This document shows positions 34,456 to 46,954 of a DNA stretch of 64,000 nt, in pieces. The stretch comes from Euryodendron excelsum (lineage: Eukaryota > Streptophyta > Magnoliopsida > Ericales > Pentaphylacaceae), in the NCBI GenBank assembly GCA_033060915.1, contig CM065382.1, forward strand, positions 4,220,001 through 4,284,000, written 5' to 3'. Position 1 is the stretch's first letter. Each line of letters opens with the position of its first letter. The notes below the pieces were generated by a model. That model made no database searches. It was not told the DNA's origin and saw only the letters and a program-made list of their open reading frames with translations. The translations under genes were made by a program, and so were the position numbers.

Positions 34456-34805
34456 CGATTATTGAGCTTATGTTGACCATTTATATACTTCAAATCTTCA
34501 TGATCTGAAAAGAGAATAAACTCTTTGAATATAAGATAATGGCTCCAATGATTCAAAACTCGAATAATAGCATAAAACTCTTTATCATAGGTAGAATATT
34601 TCTTTCGACTTCCATTCAACTTTTCACTAAAGAAAACAATAGGCTTACCTTCTTGACTTAGCACAACATCAATTCCCATATTGGAAGCATCACAATGTAC
34701 CTCGAACACATTGTTAAAATCTGGTAATGTCAGAATAAGAGCCTCAGTAACCTTCTTCTTAATGATGTCGACGCTCTTTTGTGCCTCTTCCGACCATTTG
34801 AATGT
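34456..34805 (-). pseudogene. RNase H domain fragment of the Ty3 element
   Basis: Continues pol after the nested LTR. Visible motifs are FEVHCDAS (first catalytic Asp), the E of KEFYAI and SDHEDLKYI. The domain ends after GQHKLNNR, where the sequence switches to host repeat DNA. The open frame that runs on to 34317 is a chance fusion with that repeat. Confidence 0.8.
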
Positions 34806-34810
34806 GCCTC

Positions 34811-36344
34811 TGATTCTACTCTAAAAGTGTAATCTTTGTCCCTTAATTAGTTATTTGTTAGCTTCTATATGGGTATTAGAATAGGTTTTTAACAATAAAT
34901 TGATCTAAAGTGGTTTTCTATGTGTATTGTAGGTTTTGGGTGATAAAATGGTAAAAATGGCCTAAAGAGAAGAAGTTCGTTCGGACGGTCCGTTCGAATG
35001 GTGCGTTCGGACGGATAAATAACCATTCAGACGGTGCGTTTGGACGGGCGAATTAGCGTTCGGACGCTACGACGGAGATCGGAGTTCCAGAGTCGATTTT
35101 TCCTGTTCAAAGCCATTCCAGAGTCGTCTTTTCTCGTTCTAAGCTATCACAGAGTCGTCTTTTTCCTTTCAAAGAAATACAGAGCCGAGATTCTACGTCT
35201 AAAGACCGTCTGAACGGTGAAATAACCGTTCGAACTGTTATTCCACCATCTGGATGGTGCGTCCGGACGCCATTCAGACGGCCTTAGGACACACTTCAAA
35301 CGGTAAGCACAGATTTACCCTACAACCCAGCTGTCGAAGAAAAAGAGTTTTAATGTTATGTTTTAGGGTTTTTGTCGCAGGTAGAGAGGGAGAATAGGGG
35401 AAAAACTTATATTTTGCTTAGATTTACTTTACATTGTTGTATTTAGGACTTTGGGAAGGGTTTAGATAGATTTCTAGTGTTGTTTAGGTGTAATCCTTCA
35501 CATTTTCTATAGTTCAATATATATATACACTTTTGATTTGAAGTTAAGAATGTTGTCTCTATACTTTGAGAAGTTTTCAACCATGGAATCTTCAAGCTAA
35601 GCTCATTGTTTGGGAACAAATGTGAAGATCTACCAAGGAAGGCATAGAAAATGAAAGGGGAGTCCTAAATCTTGTTGAATATCTATTTCGCATCTGTTTA
35701 TCTAATTATATTGGAATTAATTGTTGTAGAAATCTTAGATCTATAATCATAGTTAGTAACATGTGATTTATTTCTAAAGAGCCCATGAATGGTGATAAAA
35801 CTTAATTCCAAAATAATTAGAGATCCATAAATTTTCAAAGCTAAACTTTCCGAATCAAGGGCCTTTGGACGGTTCTTGATTTGAGTTAACCCAAACTCCT
35901 TTCAAATTCCATGCTAGAATTGGTAGTTTGGAACATTTGAACCCAAATCCCCTTTTTAATCAAGTTAAATCCTTACTTGTTTTCATTAGAATTTCAGTCA
36001 AATCAAAAAGTAATTTAGTTATAATTGTGGTTGTTGTCGTAGAATTCTCATATTGATCAAATAACTTTAGCTGGAATCAAGTTGTTGGTTTAGTTTCGTT
36101 TCAATTGTTTGCTTAGTTATTAGCAAAACAACTCTTCAAATACCAAAAGATTTTCGGTCAATTTTAGTTACCGATAGCCATCGATTCCACTCTTGGTTTG
36201 CAATTGCAATTTGCATAGGTTTCTGAACTTTGCATGTTTCTATTACTAGATTGGCACAAGTCTCACGGGAGAACACGATAGTGGGAATACCCCCACTTAA
36301 ACTACAAGCACCTCCATTGCGATGAGCGTGGTGGGAGCAAGTCA
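34811..36344 (-). mobile_element. Solo LTR nested in the Ty3 pol gene, 1534 bp
   Basis: In the minus sense it begins TGACTTGCTCCC and its far end reads TGATTCTACT on the plus strand, so the ends are TG...CA. Flanks GCCTC (34806-34810) and GTCTC (36345-36349) form a 5-bp target duplication with one mismatch. Removing the LTR and one flank keeps the RT to RNase H reading frame continuous. Length and ends match the solo LTR at 24887-26464 (shared TGACTYGCTYC start), so both belong to one diverged family. It holds a cluster of CGTTCGGACGG-like palindromes at 34,978-35,290. Confidence 0.85.
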
Positions 36345-38964
36345 GTCTCCCTTTAAGCACTCGGTGATAGGAGCGACAAGAGTGCTGAATGCTTTGATGA
36401 AGCGACGATAAAATGAAGCAAGACCATGAAAATTTTGAATATCATGAACTGATCTTGGAATGGGCCAGTTGATAATTGCTTCCACCTTGCTAGGATCGAC
36501 TTGAATGCACTCACTGGATATGACATAGCCTAAGAACACAATGCTATTTGTAAAGAAGTGACACTTCTTCAAGTTGGCATACAATTTCTGCTCCCTTAGT
36601 GTCTTGAATTGTTGTTGAAGATGCTTCAAGTGTTGTTCTTCGCCCTTGCAGTACACTAGAATATCATCAAAGTAAACAACAATAAACTTTCCAATGAAAA
36701 GTTTAAACACATGATTCATAAGGCGCATAAAAGTACTAGGAGCATTAGATAACCCAAAAGGCATAATCATCCACTCATAAAGACCATCTCTTATCTTGAA
36801 AGTGGTTTTCCATTCATCACCGGGACTCATTTGGATTTTATGATATCCACTCCGTAGATCAATCTTAGAGAAGATAGAAGCGCCATGGAGTTGGTCAAGT
36901 AGATCATTAAGGCGCAGAATAGGAAAACGGTATTTGATTGTGATCTTATTCACCGCTCTACTATCAATACACATACGCTAAGAACCATCTGTTTTTGGCA
37001 CAAGAAGAGCAGGGACAGCGCATGGACTCATGCTTTTCCTCAATAGGCCTTTATTCATGAGTTCTTTAACTTGCCTTTGCAACTCTTCATGCTCCTTTGG
37101 ATTCATCCTATAAGCTGCCTTGTTTGGAAGGACGGCTTCGGGAATAAAATTGATGCAATGTTGGATGTTTCTCATGGGAGAGGCCGGGTGGGATCTCTTT
37201 TGGAATAACATTAAAAAATTCTTCAAAAAGTGGCTGCATAATGGAAGGAACTTCCATGTGCTCTTCATTTCCTTCCATCACCACAAGAGCATAAGTCTCA
37301 TTAGACTCTTCCAAAGATTTATCAAATTGGGATTTAGAGAGCAAATTACTTCTCTCCCCTTTTGACGGTTTAGGAGTGCTCACTAGCTTGGAAGGACCTA
37401 AGATGACTTTCACTCCATCCTTTTCAAAATAGTAAGTGTTTTTGTACCCATCATTAATAACCCTCCTATCATATTGCCAAGGACGAGCAAGGAGCAAATG
37501 ACAAGCATCCATGAGGACAACGTCACACCAAACTTCATCTTTATAGTTATTGCCAATGGAAAAAGTAACTACACATCTTTTAGTTACCTTTACCTCATTT
37601 CCCTTGCAAAGCCACGAAATTTTGTAAGGGTGAGAATGCTCCATTGTCTTGAGATGCAATTTCTCCACCATTGTTGCGGCTACCATGTTCTCGCAACTCC
37701 CTCCATCAATGATGATGTTACAAACTTTGCCATGAGAAGTACATCTTGTGTGGAAAATATTGTTGTGAAGCCAACTTTCTTCATCTACATGGGCTGCAGT
37801 TAGATTTCTTCTGACAACTAGGCTCTCTTCTTGATCTACATAAGTGATGTCTCCATCATCTTCTTGATTTTCATCTGTTGACACATCATCTTTCTCAGAC
37901 TTCTCTTCAATGTCCTCTTCCACAACAGAGACTATCTTATGGTTTGGGCAATCAGAGGCAATGTGGCCTAATCCTTGACACTTAAAACATCGGCAATTGT
38001 TAGGATTGGAGGCATTAGCATGGCTTGAACTCGCTGCTTCATCTAGCTTGGGTAGTGACTTTGAAAGGGTTGCTTTATGTGATGAAGAGGGCTTGGTAGT
38101 TGAGGCACTTCCTTTAGAAAACCTATCTTTGTTCCAAGGCCAAGAGCTATTCCCACGTGCTTCTTTGAGTTATTTTTCCACCTTGATTGCAAGCTCAAAA
38201 ACATCATTGTAACTCCAATAAGGTTGCAGCTGAATAATATTAGCAATTTCAGATCGAAGTCCTCTAAGATAACGTGTCATAGTTTGTTCCTCCGGTTCGA
38301 ACACTTCACAACGCATCATAAGATGGTCAAATTCAGCTGTATATTCTTCCACGGACTGCTTCTTTTGTGTGAAATTATGGAACTTAAGGAAGGCATCTTG
38401 ACGATAATTTTCTGGCAAGAATTTCTTCCTTAGCTCTTTCTTCATCTTGTCCCATGTGACAATGCGAGACTTTCCTTCTCTAGCACATTGCTTCTTGAGG
38501 TTCTCCCACCAAATTGAAGCATGTTGCTTTAATTTTATAGCAACTAACTTCACCTTACGATCTTCCGTAACATCTTGATAATCAAAGACCCTTTCAACAG
38601 AGTGAAGCCAATCTATGAACTTTTCTGGATGCATTCTTCCTTCAAATTCTGGAATGTCAACTTTGACACTATAATCTCATTGAAAATCATGGTTTCTTCG
38701 GACACGACGTCTCGGAGAAGCCTCTTCACTTGACGCTTGATTAGGAGCGCCATGGAAGGGGTTAACTTCCTCCTCTTCATTGGGTGATTCTTGCTCTGAA
38801 TCATGGCGCAAATCGCCACGTTCGAAAGGCTCGTAGTGTTGTAAACGCTGCTGGAGTTGCTGCACTTGTCTTCGTAAATCTTCCATCTCAACGTCTCGTA
38901 AGTCTCGTTCACGAATCGGGGCTTCTTCAACGTTAGGACCACGACGACGAGGACCAGCCATCAC
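36345..38964 (-). pseudogene. Broken gag-pol of the Ty3 element (gag, protease, RT)
   Basis: In reading order: gag start at 38964 with a glutamine-rich stretch; TGA stop at 38677-38679; retrotransposon gag domain (WLHSVERVFDYQD, ASIWWENLKKQ, YLRGLRSEIA); TAA stop at 38170-38172; CCHC zinc knuckle CFKCQGLGHIASDC at 37948-37989; aspartic protease IIIDGGSCEN at 37696-37707 and around; frameshift at 37176-37179; TAG stop at 36975-36977 just before [11 protein letters not shown]; and reverse transcriptase with YFDD at 36663-36674 and [12 protein letters not shown]. The frame runs into the nested LTR at 36344. These proteins would package, process and copy the element's RNA. Several separate lesions show it has long been inactive. 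Confidence 0.85.
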
Positions 38965-38973
38965 GAACCAAAT

Positions 38974-38985
38974 GCTTTGTTACCA
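38974..38985 (-). other. Primer binding site, initiator tRNA-Met type
   Basis: On the minus strand TGGTAACAAAGC lies four bases after the LTR end. It differs at two places from TGGTATCAGAGC, the plant initiator tRNA-Met primer site of many Ty3 and Ty1 elements. It precedes the gag ATG by only about 10 bases. Confidence 0.75.
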
Positions 38986-38989
38986 AATC

Positions 38990-39690
38990 TGACACTGAAA
39001 AATGAAGAAAAGAGGAGGTAACACAAGTGAACACTCAAGAAATGATTTAAGCTTGCCATCCTACCAAAATCCATCAAGGGATAAAAACAAACAAGAAGAA
39101 CTCCTTCTTCTTAGAAAGCCAAAGGCTAACTCTCAAAACATAATCTGAAAATTCTTTACTTCATTACCTCTTGCAATAGCCTGATAAATACATATCTTAT
39201 TTTGACAAGCACATATGGACTTTGACATACATGCACACTTGATAAACGACAAATAAAGACAACTAACCTTTGACTACCACTATTTAAGGAGAAGACAAGA
39301 AAAACATGTAAAATACTTTTAAGACTCTTGATAAAACACACCTAATAACAAGAAAAATCAAAAGAGATAGGTTGCAAAAAATCTAGAGGATTGCTGAATT
39401 TTCGGATGTGTGCAGACAGCTCAGATACCCTTCAGTAAAATAGTCATATCTCTCTCTACAAGACAGCAAATCATGCTCTATTTTTTTTGGTTAGGAAGTA
39501 GATTCATAGATCTTTCCATCCATATAAGATTTGCACGCTGATTCACTTCCAGTAGATATAAATTTTAATGCAAAATCAGCTGAAAACAGAAATTGCACAG
39601 TTGAAAAATAGGGTCTGTTTGGCAGCCCCTCCGTTTTGACAATTTGGCTCATTGTTTTAAACCAATTTTGACTGAGATCCTCCGGTATCA
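38990..39690 (-). repeat. 5' LTR of the Ty3 element, 701 bp
   Basis: Minus-strand LTR from TGATACCGGAGG (at 39690) to TTTTTCAGTGTCA (at 38990), giving TG...CA ends. The inner end is set by the primer site and the outer end by return to unit DNA at TAAGTTGAGG, which matches 58,345. No second LTR exists in the window. Confidence 0.8.
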
Positions 39691-40970
39691 TAAGTTGAGG
39701 CCGGACCTACACTATATATAATGCTCACTGGATTTAAAATTAAATTTCAAATTCGTCCATTGAGCCTAAGAAAAATTTAACATAAAAAAGTATGTCATAG
39801 ATTGAACATAAATGTTGTGTAAGCTAAAGTGGTTAGCGTGTCTTTTTATTGATTAAATATCAAGTATCACAAATAAATATTTTAATTTCTTCTTAAAAAA
39901 TAAAGCTAAATAACATAATTGTTAAATACAAAGATATGTTAAAATTTATAATTATTTTACATTTATTTTGGTTGGACCACACTTTAAATAAAATTTTCAA
40001 ACCTGTCCATTAATGTAAGTGGGTCTTAAAAAAGTATTCAGGACCTATAAATGATTGGCTGGCTTAGCGAGCCATTGAACTTGTGGCTGCTCCTAATGCA
40101 CAAGGACAATCTTGTAATTTAATTAATAGAAGAAAGTAAATTATCATATAACTCTTTTTGTCCTTTTACATCTGAAAATTAGAGTTGGGTTTTACAATTT
40201 TTTTGCCGAAAATGACAATTTTATTTGTTTTTTAATCAATGAAAAATCCATTAGAAATAGACACCCCGCACGGATATATAGCTCCGATGCATTGGTATTA
40301 TTACATGGGGCAGTGAACCAGGACATTCTTATGCACGCAATAAAATTTCCGATTATCTGGTAAGCCATTGTTGATGCATTTATATTCCATCTCCCATATT
40401 TTGGGACCCTGTAAATTTTGATTGAAAGTAAAAAAGTAAGAGCCATAAAAAGAATGCCGAAACTGATAAGAATCAATCTGCAAAATACATGCAATTCATT
40501 TTCTGAATGTTTTCATATATATATATATATACACGTAGCGTTTACAACGGCAAACTCGATGCTAAATGCATGAAAATTTTCATCCAGTATAATTTGGTAT
40601 GAATTTAGCTTAATTACTACAAAGCACACCCTAAATCTTCTTTTGCTTTTATTATAGTACTTATTATCATTCACAGTATGTAAAAATTAAGCAAATCAAG
40701 ACATAGAAATAACTTTACTTTGCTGTTTTATTCATCTGTACTATGAGTATAAAAATACAAACAAACACTGCTAAAAGCATCCTCTTGAGCTTTCCTTATT
40801 CTACAGAACAATTGTATAACATACACACCAACAACAACCTAAAAAGAATGAGTGTATATAAACTTATTACAACTTGATTTGCACCAGTCTTATTTTAGTC
40901 ACTTCTGTTTTTGCTTATTTTTTTTCTTTTTTCTTTCTGACTTCTAAGGTGGAGGAGCCATGACATTTGT
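39691..40970. repeat. Intergenic unit DNA 3' of copy 7
   Basis: Collinear with 58,346-59,615. It has the palindrome with one change (40567-40586) and the conserved 3' flank. No gene seen. Confidence 0.55.
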
Positions 40971-40990
40971 GAATGGCTGCCGGGCGAGTT

Positions 40991-41320
40991 TTATTTATGA
41001 TTAACTTTTGTCAATGGAGCCATGAGTTGTGGTGGGTACATAGGAGGAGGTGGGGGAGGAGCCATGGCGGCATTGCCGGCAAAGCCTTTCTGGCCGACGG
41101 TTCTGGCTTTATTGCCATTCACGGAACCAGGGATGGTGGGATTTGGAGCGTGAGACGGGACTGGACCCTTCTGCAGAGACTGCAAGAGAAGATTTTTCAT
41201 TTTCATCGACTCTTCTTTTCCTTCTTCACGTAGGACTCGGCTAGCTTCTTGTGGTTTGATGCTGAGAAGAAGAGCTGCTGCTAGAATGACTAAAACAATG
41301 CTTTGAGTTCTCATCATCAT
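40991..41320 (-). CDS. Secreted signalling-peptide precursor, array copy 7
   Basis: 109 residues, single exon, start at the first of three ATGs (41320). Signal peptide as in the consensus, except that it ends PQEA instead of PHEA. The spacer reads EEGKEESMKMK, with S replacing the usual W at position 38. Variable site PVPS, giving KGPVPSHAPNPTIPG. VGQKGFAGNAA is intact and the tail ends KVNHK. The S38 and PVPS markers are shared only with the gene at 56667, pointing to gene conversion between them. Promoter geometry is standard. Its segmental counterpart is the frameshifted copy at 59570. Confidence 0.82.
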   Translation of the reverse strand: MMMRTQSIVLVILAAALLLSIKPQEASRVLREEGKEESMKMKNLLLQSLQKGPVPSHAPNPTIPGSVNGNKARTVGQKGFAGNAAMAPPPPPPMYPPQLMAPLTKVNHK

Positions 41321-41390
41321 CTTCTTGTTGGGCAATTAAGCAAAGAATAGATACAAACTATATATGCAGAATGAATGCAGGCAGAGGGGA

Positions 41391-41478
41391 CTATTTATAT
41401 GCATCAAAGCCATGATCGTCAACTGCTATATTTGTTTAATTTTTCTTGTTTTGCCGTTTGATGGAAGGTTTTTTGACC
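41391..41478 (-). promoter_or_regulatory. Core promoter of copy 7: TATA box and W-box
   Basis: TATA box 41391-41399 and W-box TTGACC 41473-41478, at 71 and 153 bp from the ATG. Only a short CT tract (41570-41585) follows. Confidence 0.7.
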
Positions 41479-41589
41479 GTTGAAAATGGAATGGTAGTAA
41501 ATGAAGAAACTACTGCGTAGCATGCAAATTGGGCACGTTAAGAAAATGTAAACTAATCTGATCAGCTGATCTCTCTCTCTCTCTCCTTA

Positions 41590-44500
41590 AATTAAACCTA
41601 GTGGCTCAGCTATATTTGATATTTTCTCTCCCTAGCTTTTTAATGGAGCTGAAGATATTTCCTCACATAGAAATTCTATAATTTCACTAGTTTTAAGACC
41701 TATTTGGAACCATATTATATTGGACAAGGTATTCAGAAAAAGAAATGAAAAGGGATTTAACACCAAATTCGTCATTCTTGTTTGGTGTTAGATGGAATTT
41801 TAATAGAAAGAAATTGTTCCTTGATGATTTTCTTTTGCAATTAAATGAAATAATATGGTGGGAACTCAAGGTAAAGTAAAATAATACTTCAAACTCCTTT
41901 TGAATTCCTCCCAAATTAAAGTCGTTGGAATTTAATTCCTTTAAATTCAATCTATTTTAAAATTCCTCCAATTTGAATGACTCAAATTCTTTTCCTTCAT
42001 GCCATTGCAAATACAGGGGTCCCTTTGCCTTCTTTGCGGGCATTGGAGAGGTAGGAAGGCGTTTACTCTGTGTTGCCTAGCTTCTTCTTTTTCTTTGCTT
42101 TTTAACATTTCTGAGCCTTTGAACGTTTACGCGACAGTCTAATGAAAGAATGAAATTCAATTTCGCAGACTTTTAAACCCATGCAATTCATACACACGCC
42201 CTGTCCCATCCACAGGGGCAACCCGACCCAGTATTTTGTCCATATCTTTAGTTAAAAGTGGATGGGTTATAGTGGGGAATGAAGTGGGAGCACAATATGG
42301 GCGAATATTGGGTGCCGATGTACACTATATATGATTATCCACCGCATCTCAATTAAATTCCTAAGTCTACCCATTTAATTTTAAACAAGTTTAATAAAAA
42401 AATTTATGTCACAAATTGAACATTACTATTGTTTTAACTTAGGTGCTTTGTGTGTTTTTTTTTTTATAGATTAAAAATCATGTGTTAAAACTTGCAATTG
42501 ATTTCTTTTAGTAAATATTTTTTTAATTAAAAGTAAAGTTAAATAACATAACTTCTAATTACATACAATATGTTAAAATATATAAATACGCTGTTTTACA
42601 TATATTTCATGTCGTATTTAGACTTTAAACAAATCTTTTAACCCTTCTATTAACATAATCATGCCTTAAAAAGTTTTCAAGACTTATAAATAATTGGCTG
42701 GCATAGAGGACCAACGAGTCCATGACCGCTGGTAATGCACAAGGCCAATTTAACGATTGGATTCACTATAGGTGACATCAATAATTGTTTTTGCATGTGC
42801 TATAACTTCAAATGGAGTTAACTTTTCTATTGATTGTAAGATTACCTATGACAAATTAATTTGTAAATAAAATCAAGTGAGAATTTTCAATACAGTATAA
42901 GAATTTTAGGGGATGATATGACCGAATGAGAATTTTTTTATTTTAAAACAAAACATTTATTTTGATGGCTCTAAATTACAAAATTATCACTTGATGACTG
43001 GAATTCACACCAATAACTCACAGTTTGCATGCTTTAAATCATGGGTTCACACCAATAATTCATATGAATGTATACAATTATTTATTATATAGGTGATGTG
43101 ATTGTAATACTTTTATAATTAAGAACAATCATAATAGTTATTTTTTGTTTAAAAGAGAATAACTCTCAATCAATCACATTTTTGAATTTTCTGATTGTTG
43201 GATATTATATTTTTTTAAAGAAATTTGTGTTATTTTAGCCTAAACTCCAATTATATATCCACGTAACTACTAATTAGTATGCGATTTGAAAGTCACCTAT
43301 CACAATTCGAAAGAGAGTAACACCAAAACTACTCCTCAGCCCTCACCTCACCTATCAGACTCACATTATAGCTATTCCTACGTTTTATTCCACTAACGCA
43401 ATCCAAGGCAGAAGAGGGTGTGAGAGACGAGAGAGAGTGCAGCTTACTCAAAATCAAAAAAAAAAAAAAAATGGAAGAAAGATGAGAGAGTGGCCGGTGG
43501 GTCAGGAGCGGCCGGGGGCGAGGTTGCAGAGATTGCTTTAAAAGCCTTCAACGGTGGGTGTTATAGAAATTGATTCACATTAATGGGTCCCACCTGTGGA
43601 TGAGATTGGACTATTAGGATTTGAATTCTTTTCGTCTCATAAATTGAAATAGAAATTTTTATTTCATTAATTGAGGTGTTAACACGTCAACTAACATAAA
43701 AACGAAAGGTCCAGATAAGTTAGTTTAAAATTTATTTAAAAATAAATAATTTTATTGTTATATATAAAGAAATAAATTTTAATACAAAACGACGTAGTTT
43801 TATTAAGATATGTAATAAAATTACATCTAGACCATTGATTATGGAATGGAAATCTCCATTTCAATTCATAGAATAGAGAAAATCTAAATCCAAACTCTAT
43901 TATGATATAAAACGAGATATAAAAATTAAATCAGGCATCCCATTAGACCTGAATTTTTTGCCATATTGATAAGTTTCCAAAGTGAGCGGCAGTTAAACGC
44001 CAGGGCAAATATGAGAGACCGACATAAAAAAAAAGTGAAAAACTTTCTGTGTGCGTCTCTGTGAGTGGTGAGAGAGACAAAGCCAGAAAGATCGGTTGAT
44101 TTTTTTCATTTTTAAAATTTATGTTTCTATTTCACAGGAAACGATCAAAAAAAGAAGCCAAGAACAACAGAAAAGTCACGCTGCCATGAAAAAGGTAGTT
44201 GTCGGCCAACTAAGCCATGGTTGTTTCTTAGTTCTGCAAAATAGGTTTTATCTCTCATTAAGAAGGTTTCTTGTTTTCTGATCTGCAGCAGCGGCAGCAC
44301 ATCATTAGAGCAGTTAGTGTAAAATGTAAACATATGTATACAACATTTTAACAGATACTTATAGCACATACAACAGCCTTAGAGATGGCAAGCTGCTCAA
44401 TTTTCAGAGGGGAAAAGTATAGCATGAATTGCGAGGGTAGTCCAGTAGAGATATGAACGATATGTAAACTTAGACGTCTTATCTTTTAAATTTAACAACC

Positions 44501-46936
44501 CTTTGGAGTAGAAGCTGTTAGAGATTTATCTCTCGTGAAATAGTAGTAAAATATGCCTTGCTTTCCTTTCCCTTTTTTTTTTTTTTTCTTTTCTTTTCTG
44601 TATAATCAAAGTAAGAATTTCTATAATTAAAGCTAACAAGTGAAAATCAGCTACTATAATTTGTTGTTGGCATAATGTTTCAGTGAGTATTAATAAATTT
44701 TAGTTTTAAGTTTGATAAAAAAAAAAGCTAGACAGGTATAGAAATCACCGACGGAGCTCTATCAAAATTGTTAAACCTAACTGAATGGGAAATAATGTAT
44801 AATGGGACTAAGCAAGGCTTTTGGTAAATGAAAAAGAAAACAATGGAAGCATTTAAAAGCTCTATAGTTGTACATTTGGCAAGGAGAGAGAGAGAGACGT
44901 AGTAGACAAGAAGTCAACCAGCTGCGACTGTAGCCAATGGGGGCATCAGCCAAAGGTGCAGTTTTTCGGAGATGCTTTACAGGAGAGGGTTGTCTTTAGC
45001 AAAGGCTTTCCCATTGTCAAACAGCTTTTGCATTGTTGACCATTAACTAAATTTATGTTATGTTTATATTTTGAATTTTGAATTAATTAAAAAAATAAAA
45101 AAAATGAAAAATAAAATTATTTTTGTTGTTTAGTTGTAAAAAAAAGTTGTGAATAAAAGAAAAAAAAATTTTCTCTTTGCTTTTGTTATTGATTAATGTC
45201 TATTCATTTCTTTCTTATTTTTTCAATCTAATCAAACAAAAATATGAAATTTAGGATTCTATTTCTGTTTTTTTTCCATCAGGGATCCAAACTACTATAA
45301 AAAAAAAATTTGTTTGCCTTGTTCAATAGGCATACCTCAAGTCCAAAAGTCAAAGACTCCAAAAATCAAAGACTAAAACAATTACATATTAATACGCGAC
45401 ATTCTTTTGAAGTGACTTTGACACGCGATTCAATAAGCAAGCCCAGTGTCTTTCGTATCCTTTTTTTTTGGTTACAAACTTCCAATTTTCTAATGTGCTT
45501 TTAGTTTACTTATGACTTTTTTTCGCACCTCCAAAAAAAAAAAAAATACAGAAAGCTAAATAAGTCGGATAATAAGCTGATTTAAACAATTACCAGTTTC
45601 ATGCCAAAAAGACCGCACAAATTTCATTAAACCTTTTCTCATCCTATAGTTCGAAGCTCATAAGATCCTTAAGCTCCTTTTTGTCCTTTTACACCTGAAA
45701 ATTAGAGTTGATTTTTACAATTTTCTTGCTGAAAATGACAATTTTATTGGTTTTTGAATCAATGAAAAATCTAGAAGAAATAAACACCCCACAGAGATAC
45801 CTCCGATCCATTATATAAATATTTTAAGAAATTAGTTATAAGTATCACAACTTGTAACTGATTTCTTTTAATAAATATTTTTCTTCTTAAAAAATAAAGC
45901 TAAATAACATAATTTTTAAATACAAACGATATGTTAAAATTTATAAATACATTATTTTACATTTATTTTGGTTGGACCACACATTAAACAAAATTTTCAA
46001 ACTTGTCCATTAATGCAATCGGGCCTTAAAAAAGTATTCAAAACCTATAAATGATTGGCTGGCTTAGCAAGCCATTGAATCTATGGTCGCTCCCGATGCA
46101 CAAGGATGATCTTGTAATTTAATTTATAGAAGAAAGTAAATTATCATATAACTCTTTTTGTCCTTTTACATCTGAAAATTAGAGTCGGTTTTTACAATTT
46201 TTTTGGCCGAAAATGACAATTTTATTTGCTTTTTAATCAATGAAAAATTCATTAGAAATAGACACCCCACAGAGATAAATAGCTCCGATGCATTGGTATT
46301 ATTACATGGGGCAGTGAACCGGGACATTCTCATGGACACAATAAAATTTCAGACTATTATTCCATCTCCATAAAATTTTGAACTGAAACAAAAGAATACC
46401 GAAACTGATAAGAATCAATATGCAAAATACATGCAATTCATTTTCTGAATGCTTTTATCTGCAGGTCGGCAATCAAAATTTGCTTTTATATATATATAAC
46501 GTAGCGTTTACAACGGCAAACTCGATGCTAAATGCATGAAAATTTTCATGCAGTATAATTTGGTATGAACTCAGTTTAATTACTACAAAGCACACCCTAA
46601 ATCTTCTTTTGTTTTTATTATACTTATTATCATTCACAGTATGTAAAAATTAAGCAAATCAAGACATAGAAACAACTTTACTTTGCTCTTTTATTCATCT
46701 GTACTATGAGTATCAAAATACAAACAAACACTACTAAAAGCATCCTCTTAAGCTTTCCTTATTCTACAGAACAATTATACAAAATACACACCAACAACAA
46801 CATTAAAAGAAATAGTGTATATAAACTTATTACAACTTGATTTGCACCAGTCTTATTTTAGTCACTTCTGTTTTTGTTTGTTTTTTTTTCTTTTTGGTTT
46901 CTGACTTCTAAGGTGGAGGAGCCATGACATTTGTGA
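41590..46936. repeat. Long-type intergenic unit between copies 7 and 8
   Basis: No certain gene. It contains the 85-residue ORF (41693-41950), the ACCCGACC repeat (42,180-42,350), AT-rich DNA, a GC-richer stretch near 43,490-43,560, the FAWQRDFSV-type block (44145-44369, altered to FSWQRDFSV), a short GA run (44884-44897), the GTCTCAAAGTC-type block (45,320-45,460), a second diverged segment and the palindrome (46533-46552). Confidence 0.55.
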
Positions 46937-46954
46937 ATGGCTGCCGGGCGAGTT

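Larger units (their letters stand above)
34456..39690 (-). mobile_element. Truncated Ty3/gypsy LTR retrotransposon
   Basis: Minus-strand element keeping its 5' LTR (38990-39690), primer binding site, gag and pol through part of RNase H. It stops abruptly near 34456; the rest of RNase H, integrase and the 3' LTR are missing. The uninterrupted paralogous site at 58,325-58,345 shows that about 17 bp of host DNA was lost as well. A foreign solo LTR (34811-36344) splits pol. Coding carries at least three stop codons and a frameshift, so the element is dead. Gag and protease features recall plant chromoviruses of the CRM/Reina kind; that lineage call is from memory. Confidence 0.85.
19985..41590. 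repeat. Segmental duplication, first copy (carries later insertions)
   Basis: This region is collinear with 48150-60219, with long near-identical strings throughout (for example 20,880-21,000 with 49,010-49,130, and 23,560-24,880 with 51,570-52,860). It additionally holds the solo LTR 24887-26464, the Ty3/gypsy insertion 34456-39690, and about 2.5 kb with gene copy 5 that the second copy lacks. Only the duplicated backbone is meant, not the inserted elements. Confidence 0.75.
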
